Shown: positions 56,318 through 64,000 of the stretch, piece by piece
Position numbering within the stretch: the stretch's first letter is position 1
Layout of the letters: each line of letters starts with the position of its first letter
Assembly (NCBI RefSeq): GCF_000018025.1
Contig: NC_009831.1
Span: 124,001 to 188,000 of the forward strand
Direction: 5' to 3'
Length of the DNA stretch: 64,000 nucleotides
DNA from: Shewanella sediminis HAW-EB3
GTDB taxonomy: Bacteria > Pseudomonadota > Gammaproteobacteria > Enterobacterales > Shewanellaceae
Notes under the pieces: generated by a model
Told to the model about the DNA's origin: nothing
Databases searched by the model: none
Seen by the model: the letters and a program-made list of their open reading frames with translations, nothing else
Translations under genes and position numbers: made by a program

Positions 56318-56890
56318 ATGATGGAAGGGTTGCTGTTGGGGTTAGGGCTACTGGTTATCATTGCCTACCTTTGGTACGTCAGTCTGGTTAAAAAGCGCAA
56401 TTCTGTTCGCGAAGCTCTATCCGGTATCGATGTGCAGTTGAAAAAAAGATCTAACCTGGTGCCTAATATTTTAAAAATTGCTCAGAAATTCATGGATCAT
56501 GAAAAGTCCTTATTGACTGAGATCACCGAGCTGCGTGCCCAGGTAGAAAAATCTTATGACATCGGCGATGCGTCAGCTGTTAAGGAGCATCTGGTTAAAG
56601 CCGAGCTATTGAATGGCAAGATGGGTCAGTTGATGGTGAGTGTCGAAAACTACCCCGAGCTAAAATCCGACAACACTATGCTACAAGCGATGCAGACCTA
56701 TAATGAGGTTGAAGCTCATATCTCTGCTGCTCGCCGATTCTACAATGCATCGGTAACTGAGCTAAATAATGCGGTGGAGATCTTCCCCGGCTCAATTATC
56801 GCTTCTATGGCGAATATTAAGGTGATGCCTTTCTACGAAGCCGACGAAGCTTCGAAGGCGCCGGTCGATGCCTCCGATTACCTGAACTAA
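56318..56890 (+). CDS. lemA: LemA-family protein
   Basis: The 190-residue protein has the LemA layout: one N-terminal membrane segment (LLLGLGLLVIIAYLWYVSLV), then VKKRNSVREALSGIDVQLKKRSNLVPNILKIAQKFMDHE (family signature) and a three-helix cytosolic or periplasmic body ending ..YNASVTELNNAVEIFPGSIIA. Its function in bacteria is not settled; it often pairs with TPM or DUF3137 proteins at the envelope. The next gene is of the DUF3137 family, and the third encodes a lytic transglycosylase. Confidence 0.94.
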   Translation: MMEGLLLGLGLLVIIAYLWYVSLVKKRNSVREALSGIDVQLKKRSNLVPNILKIAQKFMDHEKSLLTEITELRAQVEKSYDIGDASAVKEHLVKAELLNGKMGQLMVSVENYPELKSDNTMLQAMQTYNEVEAHISAARRFYNASVTELNNAVEIFPGSIIASMANIKVMPFYEADEASKAPVDASDYLN

Positions 56891-56948
56891 TGTATGGGTG
56901 ACACGAGTGCCGTACATCACTGCAGGTGTTTACTTAGCTTAACTTCTC

Positions 56949-57959
56949 ATGAATATAATTAGTTTTCTTTTTGGTGCACGTATTAAGCCTAAGCGCCAGG
57001 CAAAACCTCTGAGTGCCGTGGGTGATGAACTCGAGTCGTTACAGGCGCATTACGATGAGCATATAGAGCCATTGACGCGCAAGTTTGAGAATCGTCGAGT
57101 GGCCTGTCTAAAGGCACTTAGGCTGCGAATATACATGAGCATAGGTATTTTTGCTGCCGTGCTCTTTATCTGTCTCTTATTTGATTCGACACAGAGAATA
57201 GTCATACCTTGGCCCTTCTACTTGTTGCCCTTGGTCCCCCTTTGCTGGTGGTGCTCCAGACCCGTGACCCATTATCAGAGCGATGTAAAGCTGCAGGTAT
57301 TTCCCAAGATATTTCGCTATTTTGGTGATGACTTTATCTTTAGCCCAACACACAGCATGAGCATGAGTACGCTCAAGCGTTCAAAGCTGCTACCCGGTTA
57401 CGATAAGGCCCATTTCGATGATTACGTTCAGGGTACTCACCGGGGGATCGAGATAGCGATCAACGAGCTGGCGCTTACTAAGGAGGTCAGGCGAGATAAG
57501 CGTAACGAAACTAAGACGGTTTTCAATGGTGTGATGGTGCAACTGGGCTGTCATAAGAAGTTTAATGGTCACACTGTGGTTGTACGTAACAGAGGTAGTC
57601 TGATGAACTTCCTTTCTGACTCCTTTAAGCGGTTGTCCAGGGTCAAGCTTGAAGACCCGCGGTTTGAGAAATTATTCGACGTGTTTTCATCTGATCAGAT
57701 CGAGGCCCGTTATCTATTGACCGTCTCTTTTATGGAACGCTTACAGGAGCTGGCGGACTGCTTTTCCGGTCAGTTTCAATGCGCTTTCTATGAAGATAAA
57801 TTACTCATCATGTTAGCCAGCAGAGAAAACCGATTCGAGCTGGGTTCCATTTTTCATGGCGCCACCTTCGAGTATGAGTTTAGTCAGATTAACAGAGAGA
57901 TGAGGCAACTGTTTGCTATGATTGAAGTACTGAAACTCGATGAATATACCGGTCTGTGA
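56949..57959 (+). CDS. DUF3137-family membrane protein
   Basis: The 336-residue protein has two membrane segments (about residues 59-78 and 86-103) and a large C-terminal soluble domain with FSPTHSMSMSTLKRSKLLPGYDKAHFDDYVQG and VFSSDQIEARYLLTVSFMERL, typical of DUF3137 proteins, which usually accompany LemA. The domain's function is unknown. Its stop overlaps the start of the next gene (TGATG), so the three genes form one operon. Confidence 0.88.
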   Translation: MNIISFLFGARIKPKRQAKPLSAVGDELESLQAHYDEHIEPLTRKFENRRVACLKALRLRIYMSIGIFAAVLFICLLFDSTQRIVIPWPFYLLPLVPLCWWCSRPVTHYQSDVKLQVFPKIFRYFGDDFIFSPTHSMSMSTLKRSKLLPGYDKAHFDDYVQGTHRGIEIAINELALTKEVRRDKRNETKTVFNGVMVQLGCHKKFNGHTVVVRNRGSLMNFLSDSFKRLSRVKLEDPRFEKLFDVFSSDQIEARYLLTVSFMERLQELADCFSGQFQCAFYEDKLLIMLASRENRFELGSIFHGATFEYEFSQINREMRQLFAMIEVLKLDEYTGL

Positions 57960-58705
57960 TGAAATATATGCATGCCATCTGCTGTGGTGGCATTGTCAGC
58001 TCTCTGCTTTGGCTTGCGGGCGTAACCCACAGTTATGCTCAGGTCACTATTGAGAGGGATGCCAAGCCTCATTATAAAGCCAGTTACTCTAAAGAGGGGA
58101 TATTGGGCAAGTCTTCTACTGCTCATCCTGCATCCTTCTCTCCTTCGAAAGAGGCTGAAAACCAGCTAAAGGTATACCAATACAGGCAGGAGAATGGTGT
58201 CATGGCATTCTCCGATCATGCTCCGGGTTCGGCTCAATATCAGGTGCTGTTATATGACTGCTATGCATGCCAGCCCGACTCCAGTCTGGATTGGAAGAAA
58301 ATCCCTCTTTTCTACAGAGACTATGATGAGTTAATCAATCAAGCCGCCAATACCCATAACCTTGATCCAGCACTCATTCGGGCGGTTATTCACGCCGAAT
58401 CGGCATTTAAGGTATTTGCCTTGTCCCGAAGCGGCGCCATGGGGCTGATGCAACTTATGCCCGAAACGGCGAAAGAGTTGGGGGTTAAAAATGCCTTCAA
58501 GCCGGAGCAAAATATCGATGGCGGGGCAAAATATCTGGCGCAAATGCTGCGACGCTTTGATGGGGATATAGATTTAGCCTGTGCCGCCTACAATGCCGGC
58601 CCCATGAATGTTACCCATTATAAGGGGATCCCGCCTTACCCCGAGACCCAAGCCTACGTTAAACGGGTGAAGATCTTGTTGGAGCGTTATCGCAAACCCG
58701 GCTAA
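57959..58705 (+). CDS. SLT-type lytic transglycosylase
   Basis: The 248-residue exported protein has a signal peptide (GVTHSYAQ) and a DUF4124-like middle part (YQYRQENGVMAFSDHAPG). The C-terminal SLT domain shows HNLDPALIRAVIHAESAFKVFALSRSGAMGLMQLMPETA (catalytic Glu in HAESAF), then GAKYLAQMLRRFDGDIDLACAAYNAGP. It cleaves the peptidoglycan glycan strand. The ATG lies in the TGATG overlap with the DUF3137 gene. A copied fragment of its last 65 bases occurs downstream at 58768-58832. Confidence 0.92.
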   Translation: MKYMHAICCGGIVSSLLWLAGVTHSYAQVTIERDAKPHYKASYSKEGILGKSSTAHPASFSPSKEAENQLKVYQYRQENGVMAFSDHAPGSAQYQVLLYDCYACQPDSSLDWKKIPLFYRDYDELINQAANTHNLDPALIRAVIHAESAFKVFALSRSGAMGLMQLMPETAKELGVKNAFKPEQNIDGGAKYLAQMLRRFDGDIDLACAAYNAGPMNVTHYKGIPPYPETQAYVKRVKILLERYRKPG

Positions 58706-58767
58706 GTAGTTTCAGTGGCTGAGTGCTTAGGTGATAATCTTATTCCTTAGGATCCCTCTCCAATACC

Positions 58768-58832
58768 TTCAGAGACTCAAGCCTATGTTAAACGGGTGAA
58801 GATCTTGTTGGAGCGATATCGCAAGCAGGGAT
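58768..58832 (+). repeat. Duplicated tail of the transglycosylase gene
   Basis: These bases repeat the last 65 bases of the lytic transglycosylase gene (58638-58705) with few changes and still encode the same ETQAYVKRVKILLERYRK ending and a stop codon. It is a remnant of a duplicated gene copy or an out-of-place partial duplication. Confidence 0.9.
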
Positions 58833-58867
58833 AGCCACACCTCAATCTCTTATTCACCATGAGTAGC

Positions 58868-60274
58868 TTAAGCAGTGGCCAGACTTGCTATCTGCTTATG
58901 CGAGGTTGCCGCATTCATGTGACGCCACACCATAGGGGCAACGATAATAAACATCACCACATTAGAGAGTGGCATTGCTATCCATACACCATATATTCCC
59001 AGCCATTTAGGTAATATGTAGAGGAAAGGCAGCTGGATAAGCATATTGCCCAAAGAGATGGCTAACGATTTCCCGCCTTGATCTACTGCCATAAAATACA
59101 TGATTGCTAACACCACTAACCCATCGAGAAACATACCAAACAGATGTAGGTGAATGCCGGTGATGGTTTCCCGTATCAGCTCTGGATCGTCGCTGTTAAA
59201 TAACCCAATCATGGTTTCGGGGAACAGGTTAAGTATCGCGGTCCAGCTAATGCCTATGGTGAGTGAGACCGTTGCCGCCAACAGCACCATTTTCTTTATA
59301 TTATGGGGCTGTGCCGCTCCTAAAAAGAAGCTGACCGGAGGTTGCATACCTTCACCAATGCCTTCTGCAATGAAGTAGTAGAGAACCATCAGATAACCGA
59401 CAATGGTAAAGGCCGCAACGGTTAAGGAGGTGCCATATTCCATAAACAGACGGTTATGTAGCGCAAAGACAAAGCTGGTGTAGATATACATAACAAAACT
59501 CGATGATCCCAGCAGCAGAATCTTTCCGGCCAGCTTGGTATGAAAACTTGGACGATATTCGGACAACTTGAGTTGAGTTTTAGTCGAAAGAAAATAGGCG
59601 AAGCCGCCAACACAAACTGACAGCTGCGCTGATACGGTTGCGAGCGCGGCTCCCTTCAGCCCCATGTCGAATTGAACGATGAGCAGGTAGTCTAGTACGA
59701 TATTCATGCATGCTCCGGTGACCATCAGAGCCGTCGCTATGTTCGGACTCTCATCGTTACGAACCAACATGGGCAGGGCGGATGCAAGAATAGTGATCAC
59801 TGCGGTCCAGACGAAAGGAGAGATATACTGCTGTGCTAATACTAAGGCTTGATCTTCTGCGCCCTGAGCAAGCAGAAGGTCGGTGCCGTTTAGAAAGAGC
59901 AGGTATGAAAAAATAGCTCCAAAGCCTATGGACAAACCCATAGCCGTGTATAGGATTGTTGCTACTCCTTTATCAGCATTGCCAGCCTCTATTGGGCCTC
60001 GCTGGCTTGTCGAGCTTCTTCCGCGACTGCCTGAGATGAGGCTGCCAGCGCCCATCCCAATCATTAAGCCCACACCAGCAATCACATAGATGATGGGCCA
60101 GGCTACATTGATGCCCGCCAGGCCCTGATAGCCCAGATAGTGTCCGATAAACATACCGTCGATGATCTGGTATAACCCGCTCACTAGCATGGCAGCTATC
60201 GAAGGGATAGCGTAACGCCAAAAGGTGCGCTGTATTGAGCGATCTGAGGTTATATCCTGGATGTTGGCTTGCAT
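58868..60274 (-). CDS. MATE-family efflux transporter
   Basis: The 468-residue protein has 12 membrane segments and the MATE pattern. The N-terminal half has RYAIPSIAAMLVSGLYQIIDGMFIGHYLG, GINVAWPIIYVIAGVGLMIGMGAGSLIS and PMLVRNDESPNIATALMVTG. The C-terminal half has AAFTIVGYLMVLYYFIAEGIGEGMQPPVSFFLGA. It exports cationic compounds with Na+ or H+. It is divergent from a LysR regulator (60437), and the spacer has three 13-bp tandem repeats, so the regulator likely controls it. Confidence 0.93.
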   Translation of the reverse strand: MQANIQDITSDRSIQRTFWRYAIPSIAAMLVSGLYQIIDGMFIGHYLGYQGLAGINVAWPIIYVIAGVGLMIGMGAGSLISGSRGRSSTSQRGPIEAGNADKGVATILYTAMGLSIGFGAIFSYLLFLNGTDLLLAQGAEDQALVLAQQYISPFVWTAVITILASALPMLVRNDESPNIATALMVTGACMNIVLDYLLIVQFDMGLKGAALATVSAQLSVCVGGFAYFLSTKTQLKLSEYRPSFHTKLAGKILLLGSSSFVMYIYTSFVFALHNRLFMEYGTSLTVAAFTIVGYLMVLYYFIAEGIGEGMQPPVSFFLGAAQPHNIKKMVLLAATVSLTIGISWTAILNLFPETMIGLFNSDDPELIRETITGIHLHLFGMFLDGLVVLAIMYFMAVDQGGKSLAISLGNMLIQLPFLYILPKWLGIYGVWIAMPLSNVVMFIIVAPMVWRHMNAATSHKQIASLATA

Positions 60275-60373
60275 AATCTTTTTTGGTACTTATTTTCTGG
60301 TACTTAGCGGAGGCCCGTAGGATACTCTCCATAAGCGGATTGATTAAAGTTGATACCTATCCGAATTTCGGAT

Positions 60374-60412
60374 GGTTGTCTCATATGGTTGTCTCATATG
60401 GTTGTCTCATAT
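60374..60412. repeat. Three tandem 13-bp repeats in the MATE/LysR spacer
   Basis: GGTTGTCTCATAT occurs three times in a row (60374-60386, 60387-60399, 60400-60412), 25 bases before the LysR start. Multiple copies could be a binding array for the LysR protein or a slippage-prone tract that changes expression. Confidence 0.85.
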
Positions 60413-60436
60413 GATTAGTGTGTTAATGGAGAAGTT

Positions 60437-61330
60437 ATGAATTGGACTCTGGCGCAGTTAGAGGCGTTTGTGCTGTCGGTTAAGTGTGGATCATTTTCTG
60501 CGGCAGCACGAAAACTAGGCCGTGCGCAGTCAAGGGTGAGTACCGCTATTTCGAATCTGGAGGCCGATCTCGGTTTTGAGTTATTTGACAGAACTGCCAA
60601 GTTGCCAGTCCTAACTCAGCATGGCGAGGATATGTTTGTTGAGGCGCAGGCCGTGCTCGAACAGTGTCAGCGACTGCAATCGAGGGCATTGACGGTGACC
60701 ACCGGAGAGGAGATAGCGTTAACCATTGCTATGGATGAAGCCGTGCCAATTAATACGTTCGAATCATTGATTGAGCGAGTCGCTCAGCGGTTTCCCTTGC
60801 TTAAGCTCACCATAATAAATGGCTCTCAGGATGATATTGCTCAATGGGTCGATGAGGGCAAGGCGGATATGGGGATACTGTTTTATGTTAAGTCTTTTTC
60901 TGATTCGTTGGAGTTTATGTCCATCGGTCAGTTTTACCACTCATTGATCGTATCGCCTAAGCATCCGTTATCTAAGATTGAGTCACCGACTATCGATGAA
61001 CTCAACCAATATCGCCAGTTGGTTATCCGCGATCGCGTCGGGAAAAATCAGGCTAAAGCCTTGTCGGCAAATCATTGGTATATCGATAGCTATTATTACA
61101 TCACGGCCTTGGTTATCAGGGGGCTCGGTTGGGCACTGGTGCCCGATCACCTGGCTAATTCGGAGTGGTACACCGATGAGGTGATTGAGTTGTCGACAGA
61201 GAATATTCCCGATCCTCTGCTCGTTGAGATGGGGGTAGTGAACCGACGCGACAGAGCCTACGGTCCTGTGATGGAGTGGATATTCCTGGAAATTGAATCT
61301 ATGTTTAAGAATCGACTCAAAAATGAGTAA
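60437..61330 (+). CDS. LysR-family transcriptional regulator
   Basis: The 297-residue protein has an N-terminal LysR helix-turn-helix (LEAFVLSVKCGSFSAAARKLGRAQSRVSTAISNLEADLG) and a substrate-binding domain from about residue 90. ADMGILFYVKSFSD and ALVIRGLGWALVPDHLA are typical of the co-inducer domain. It is divergent from the MATE exporter and is its probable regulator. The inducer is unknown. Confidence 0.93.
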   Translation: MNWTLAQLEAFVLSVKCGSFSAAARKLGRAQSRVSTAISNLEADLGFELFDRTAKLPVLTQHGEDMFVEAQAVLEQCQRLQSRALTVTTGEEIALTIAMDEAVPINTFESLIERVAQRFPLLKLTIINGSQDDIAQWVDEGKADMGILFYVKSFSDSLEFMSIGQFYHSLIVSPKHPLSKIESPTIDELNQYRQLVIRDRVGKNQAKALSANHWYIDSYYYITALVIRGLGWALVPDHLANSEWYTDEVIELSTENIPDPLLVEMGVVNRRDRAYGPVMEWIFLEIESMFKNRLKNE

Positions 61331-61415
61331 TTTATGCTAAGTTATTATTAAAGCAGTAATTGTCGATTGGTATTTTCGCGCATCGATGCGGTAGGTCTTG
61401 CAGGGAGGATAGTGT

Positions 61416-61787
61416 ATGCACACCAGTTTAAAGAAAAAACTTGTTGAGCTGGAGCTCTATCTTCTTAAGGCGGATGTCAGGGTATCGGTTCAGGATCTCG
61501 ATCAGCTTATCCATGACGATTTTCTCGAGTTTGGCGGCTCTGGAATAAGCTTCGGCAAGAAAGAGGTGTTAAAGCAGCTCCCCCGGGAGAAGTGCCCTGA
61601 ATTTTCAGCTACCGCATTCGAATTGAGGCATCTCTCTTGCGATGTCGCTCAGCTTGTCTATAGGGCAACCATGAAGAAACCCGGTGAGTTTATTACCCGT
61701 TACTCACTGCGCAGCTCGCTATGGAGAAAAAGTCAGGGGCGCTGGCAGATGATCTTTCATCAGGGGACGCCATGCGAACCGTTTTGA
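61416..61787 (+). CDS. DUF4440/SnoaL-like small protein
   Basis: The 123-residue protein has the NTF2-like cone pattern of DUF4440: LVELELYLLKADVRVSVQDLDQLIHDDFLEFGGSG, with LIHDDFLEFG as the family mark, and YSLRSSLWRKSQGRWQMIFHQGTP at the C terminus. Such proteins bind or turn over small molecules, but the function here is unknown. It may follow the LysR gene in one transcript, 85 bases later, and ends before a bidirectional terminator. Confidence 0.8.
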   Translation: MHTSLKKKLVELELYLLKADVRVSVQDLDQLIHDDFLEFGGSGISFGKKEVLKQLPREKCPEFSATAFELRHLSCDVAQLVYRATMKKPGEFITRYSLRSSLWRKSQGRWQMIFHQGTPCEPF

Positions 61788-61816
61788 ATAAATCGTTATA
61801 CTGATTTGGTATTAAT

Positions 61817-61845
61817 AAAAAGAGCCGGCAAAGCCAGCTCTTTTT
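61817..61845. terminator. Bidirectional terminator
   Basis: AAAAAGAGC-C-GGC and GCC-A-GCTCTTTTT form a stem with one mismatch and a three-base loop. T-runs occur on both strands, so it serves both convergent genes. Confidence 0.9.
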
Positions 61846-61895
61846 AGCGCGAACAATAAGTCGATATACTAAGCAGATACGAGAAAAGAAGCGAC

Positions 61896-62738
61896 TTATT
61901 CACCGACTTCTAATTTCATCGTGACCTTACCGCCACCTTGGTTTAGCAAAGGTGATAAGTATTCTAAAATCTCATCAGCTTTACTATCGAGCTGCCAAGG
62001 TGGATTGATGATCCACAGACCCGCCGCCGTCATACCAAATTCATCACTATCGGCTCTAACTGACTGTTCGATACGTAGCTGATTCTTAATGCCACTCTGA
62101 GCAAGTATTTTCAACATGCCTTCGGTTTGAGCGCGGTTAACGACCGGATACCAGAGCATATATACACCAGTTGCGAACTTTTTATGGGCCTTAATTATCG
62201 CGTTAGGCACATCCTGATAATCGGTTTTCATCTCATAGCTTGGGTCTACTAAGATAACGCCGCGTCGTTCACGAGGAGGAACCGCTGCGATTAACCCTTT
62301 TAAGCCATCGTCTTTGACAATGCGAATATATCGGTCACCGGCAAACTGCTCTTCAAGCTGAGCGTGATCGGCGCCATGAAGCTCATGCAATACCATGCGC
62401 TCTTTTTCATAGCTGTTCATATCTACAAAGGCTGGAGAGCCGGGATAGAAAGAGAGCTCAGGTTTGCCCTGATTGAAGTGAGTGACATCAGCAATATACT
62501 CAGCAAGTGGTTCAGGTAGATCCTCTTTTCCCCATAGCTTAGCGACACCCTCTAAGTACTCTCCGGTTTTTTGGGCGAATTCATCACTCAGAGCATAACC
62601 GCCGGCTCCGGCATGGGTATCAATATAGACAAAAGGGGTTGGCTTCTTATGCATTAGCTTAAGCACCTGCAATAAAACAGAGTGCTTTAATACATCGGCA
62701 TAATTTCCGGCATGATAGCCGTGGCGATAACTCAGCAT
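61896..62738 (-). CDS. rlmJ: 23S rRNA (adenine-2030-N6)-methyltransferase
   Basis: RlmJ methylates A2030 of 23S rRNA. The 280-residue protein begins MLSYRHGYHAGNYADVLKHSVLLQVL, a conserved N-terminal signature with the HAGNxADVLKH motif. It has the SAM-binding IDTHAGAGGYAL and the catalytic DPSYE motif (LVDPSYEMK, about residue 165). The length is normal. It is divergent from rsmJ; the two rRNA methylases share a 196-bp promoter region. Confidence 0.96.
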   Translation of the reverse strand: MLSYRHGYHAGNYADVLKHSVLLQVLKLMHKKPTPFVYIDTHAGAGGYALSDEFAQKTGEYLEGVAKLWGKEDLPEPLAEYIADVTHFNQGKPELSFYPGSPAFVDMNSYEKERMVLHELHGADHAQLEEQFAGDRYIRIVKDDGLKGLIAAVPPRERRGVILVDPSYEMKTDYQDVPNAIIKAHKKFATGVYMLWYPVVNRAQTEGMLKILAQSGIKNQLRIEQSVRADSDEFGMTAAGLWIINPPWQLDSKADEILEYLSPLLNQGGGKVTMKLEVGE

Positions 62739-62934
62739 GATGATTCCTAAAGGGTTTCGGCATAGCGTTAAGCTGGATATCGTTTATGGATAACTGAACT
62801 TGGCTTTGCGAGGTTAATTTGGGTATGGCAAAAATTGCCTAATGCTACGGATTATAACTCAAACTCCTTAAAATATATCTCCCAGAGGGAGCTTTTGGCA
62901 TAATAGACGCATAATCACGCCACATCGAGTTACT

Positions 62935-63711
62935 GTGACCGAACTTAAGCAATCAATACAGCCGATAGGCATCTTTTTTAATGCTCAATACCCTTCATTA
63001 GAGGCTATCTGCCAAAGATGGGGACTTGTCTTTGATAAGGAAGCTGCATTCGAGCTGGTATTCGAAAATAATTGCCTTGTTTTGAATAAGCGTGATGAAC
63101 CAAAACTGAAAGGCATCAGTGTGGATTTTGTCTCGGGCGCTGTGGCGCATCGCCGCAAATTTGGTGGTGGACGAGGGCAATCGATAGCCAAAGCGGTAGG
63201 CCTTAAGCAAGGGGTGAATCCCAGCGTCGTCGATGGTACCGCTGGCCTCGGACGTGATGCCTTCGTGCTGGCCAGTCTTGGCTGCAATGTTACTATGGTA
63301 GAGCGAAACCCTGTGGTTGCAGCCCTGCTCGAAGATGGTCTGCGCCGCGCCTATGAAAGTGAAGAGATCGGCGATTGGATGCGCGAGCGCATGAGACTGG
63401 TACACGGCTCGAGTCTGGAGTCTGTGGCCGAGCTTGGCGAAGAGATCGATGTGGTGTACTTAGATCCCATGTATCCCCACCGTGAAAAGTCGGCATTAGT
63501 AAAGAAGGAGATGCGCGTATTTCAGTCACTGGTCGGCGCCGATCTCGATGCCGATGGACTTCTCGCCCCTGCCACAGCATTAGCCACTAAGCGAGTGGTG
63601 GTCAAGCGACCCGATTACGCAGAGGACTTAGATGGGGTGAAGCCATCTATGGTCATATCAACGAAGAAAAACCGTTTCGATGTGTACGTTAAGGCGGCTA
63701 TGAAGGCTTAA
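62935..63711 (+). CDS. rsmJ: 16S rRNA (guanine-1516-N2)-methyltransferase
   Basis: RsmJ methylates G1516 of 16S rRNA with SAM. The 258-residue protein has [31 protein letters not shown], the SAM-binding [19 protein letters not shown] and the catalytic [19 protein letters not shown]. The length is normal. The start is a GTG with CGAG upstream and no better option. E. coli rsmJ is next to prlC, but here the two genes are 21 kb apart. Confidence 0.95.
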   Translation: MTELKQSIQPIGIFFNAQYPSLEAICQRWGLVFDKEAAFELVFENNCLVLNKRDEPKLKGISVDFVSGAVAHRRKFGGGRGQSIAKAVGLKQGVNPSVVDGTAGLGRDAFVLASLGCNVTMVERNPVVAALLEDGLRRAYESEEIGDWMRERMRLVHGSSLESVAELGEEIDVVYLDPMYPHREKSALVKKEMRVFQSLVGADLDADGLLAPATALATKRVVVKRPDYAEDLDGVKPSMVISTKKNRFDVYVKAAMKA

Positions 63712-63714
63712 CGC

Positions 63715-64000
63715 TTATGCCTTCATCGGTGTTTTACTGCTGAGATAAGTTACATAAGTAAAGCTGAGGATCCCCAGGGCATCGGCGGTCAGATCCATCA
63801 GATCAAATGTTCTGCTGGGGATGAAGCCTTGGCTAATCTCCTCCGCAAGCACGAAAATCGTAACGACCGCAGTACCATAGTAGAGACGGAATCGACCTAT
63901 CGGAAACGACTTACAGCGAGAGGCGAGATTAAACAAAAAGGTCAGCATACCGAAAAGGCAAAAGTGCCCCAGTTTGTCACCATAGGGGAGCACACCTACC
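63715..64000 (-). CDS. VanZ-like membrane protein, 5' end cut by window
   Basis: The frame is open to the window end; a GTG at 63993 is probably internal. At least 95 residues are visible. DKLGHFCLFGMLTFLF is the VanZ-family first-segment motif, followed by AEEISQGFIPSRTFDLMDLTADALGI, in which the E-E-Q and the D-L..D..A-D pattern is typical. About four membrane segments are expected. VanZ proteins affect antibiotic or lipid tolerance, but the chromosomal ones have no firm role. It converges on rsmJ, only three bases apart. Confidence 0.75.
   Translation of the reverse strand, partial: VGVLPYGDKLGHFCLFGMLTFLFNLASRCKSFPIGRFRLYYGTAVVTIFVLAEEISQGFIPSRTFDLMDLTADALGILSFTYVTYLSSKTPMKA

Noticed and set aside
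60374..60412. CRISPR-like array
   Set aside because: The three 13-base units are directly joined, with no spacers and no cas genes.

Overview
The window looks like chromosome of a Shewanella-type marine gammaproteobacterium. The basis is protein-level resemblance recalled from memory (tungstate/molybdopterin block, gor, prlC, torF, rlmJ, rsmJ and coaD-mutM neighbourhoods) and not a database search. Coding density is high. I see no rRNA, tRNA, CRISPR array, phage or intact insertion sequence, so this is mainly core chromosome with a few accessory islands and small repeats.

Layout. 1-6810: envelope polysaccharide block with two glycosyltransferases, a CDP-glycerol-like set (polyol-phosphate dehydrogenase, cytidylyltransferase, glycerophosphotransferase-like protein), coaD and a Wzi-like outer membrane protein. 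6893-8255: mutM and a membrane-anchored unknown. 8415-14209: a leftward tungstate-uptake and molybdenum-cofactor operon, tupA-tupB-tupC-mobA-mobB/moeA-moaA, preceded by a good sigma-54 promoter and divergent from an NtrC-type regulator and sensor kinase (14484-17985). 17986-18250: an unlabelled spacer that holds a RyhB-type iron sRNA with a Fur box, sigma-70 promoter and terminator. 18251-22057: acetyltransferase, YhhQ-type queuosine-precursor transporter with a structured leader, periplasmic binding protein, menF. 22463-28310: an unusual gene set made of a TonB-dependent receptor, a three-part ECF-type ABC transporter, a protein with the TiaS kinase-like domain, and a tiny cysteine protein. 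This is the best candidate for an undescribed system.

28571-45881: signalling and housekeeping genes: HD-GYP phosphodiesterase, PqiA-like protein, hybrid kinase, Tat-exported DJ-1-like protein followed by a 49-residue membrane peptide gene, YeiH-type transporter, glutathione reductase, an outer membrane barrel, oligopeptidase A, lipoprotein, thioesterase, GST, LysR regulator, methyladenine glycosylase-like protein. 46152-55263: torF with an upstream TorR-type direct repeat, a divergent RND efflux pair, a second GST, an MscS channel and an AbgT transporter. 55264-56317: a 1 kb stretch with no intact gene that holds two related units, each ending in a leftward terminator, and one small ORF broken by an in-frame stop. 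56318-64000: LemA, DUF3137 and lytic transglycosylase genes with a duplicated gene tail behind them, MATE exporter with divergent LysR regulator, DUF4440-like protein, rlmJ, rsmJ and a VanZ-like gene cut by the window end.

Functional links: W/Mo uptake and cofactor synthesis form one regulated unit that would feed molybdo/tungsto-enzymes used in anaerobic respiration. torF carries a TorR-type site, which fits TMAO respiration. RyhB, the TonB receptor and the ECF transporter show metal or micronutrient economy. The first block shapes the cell surface.
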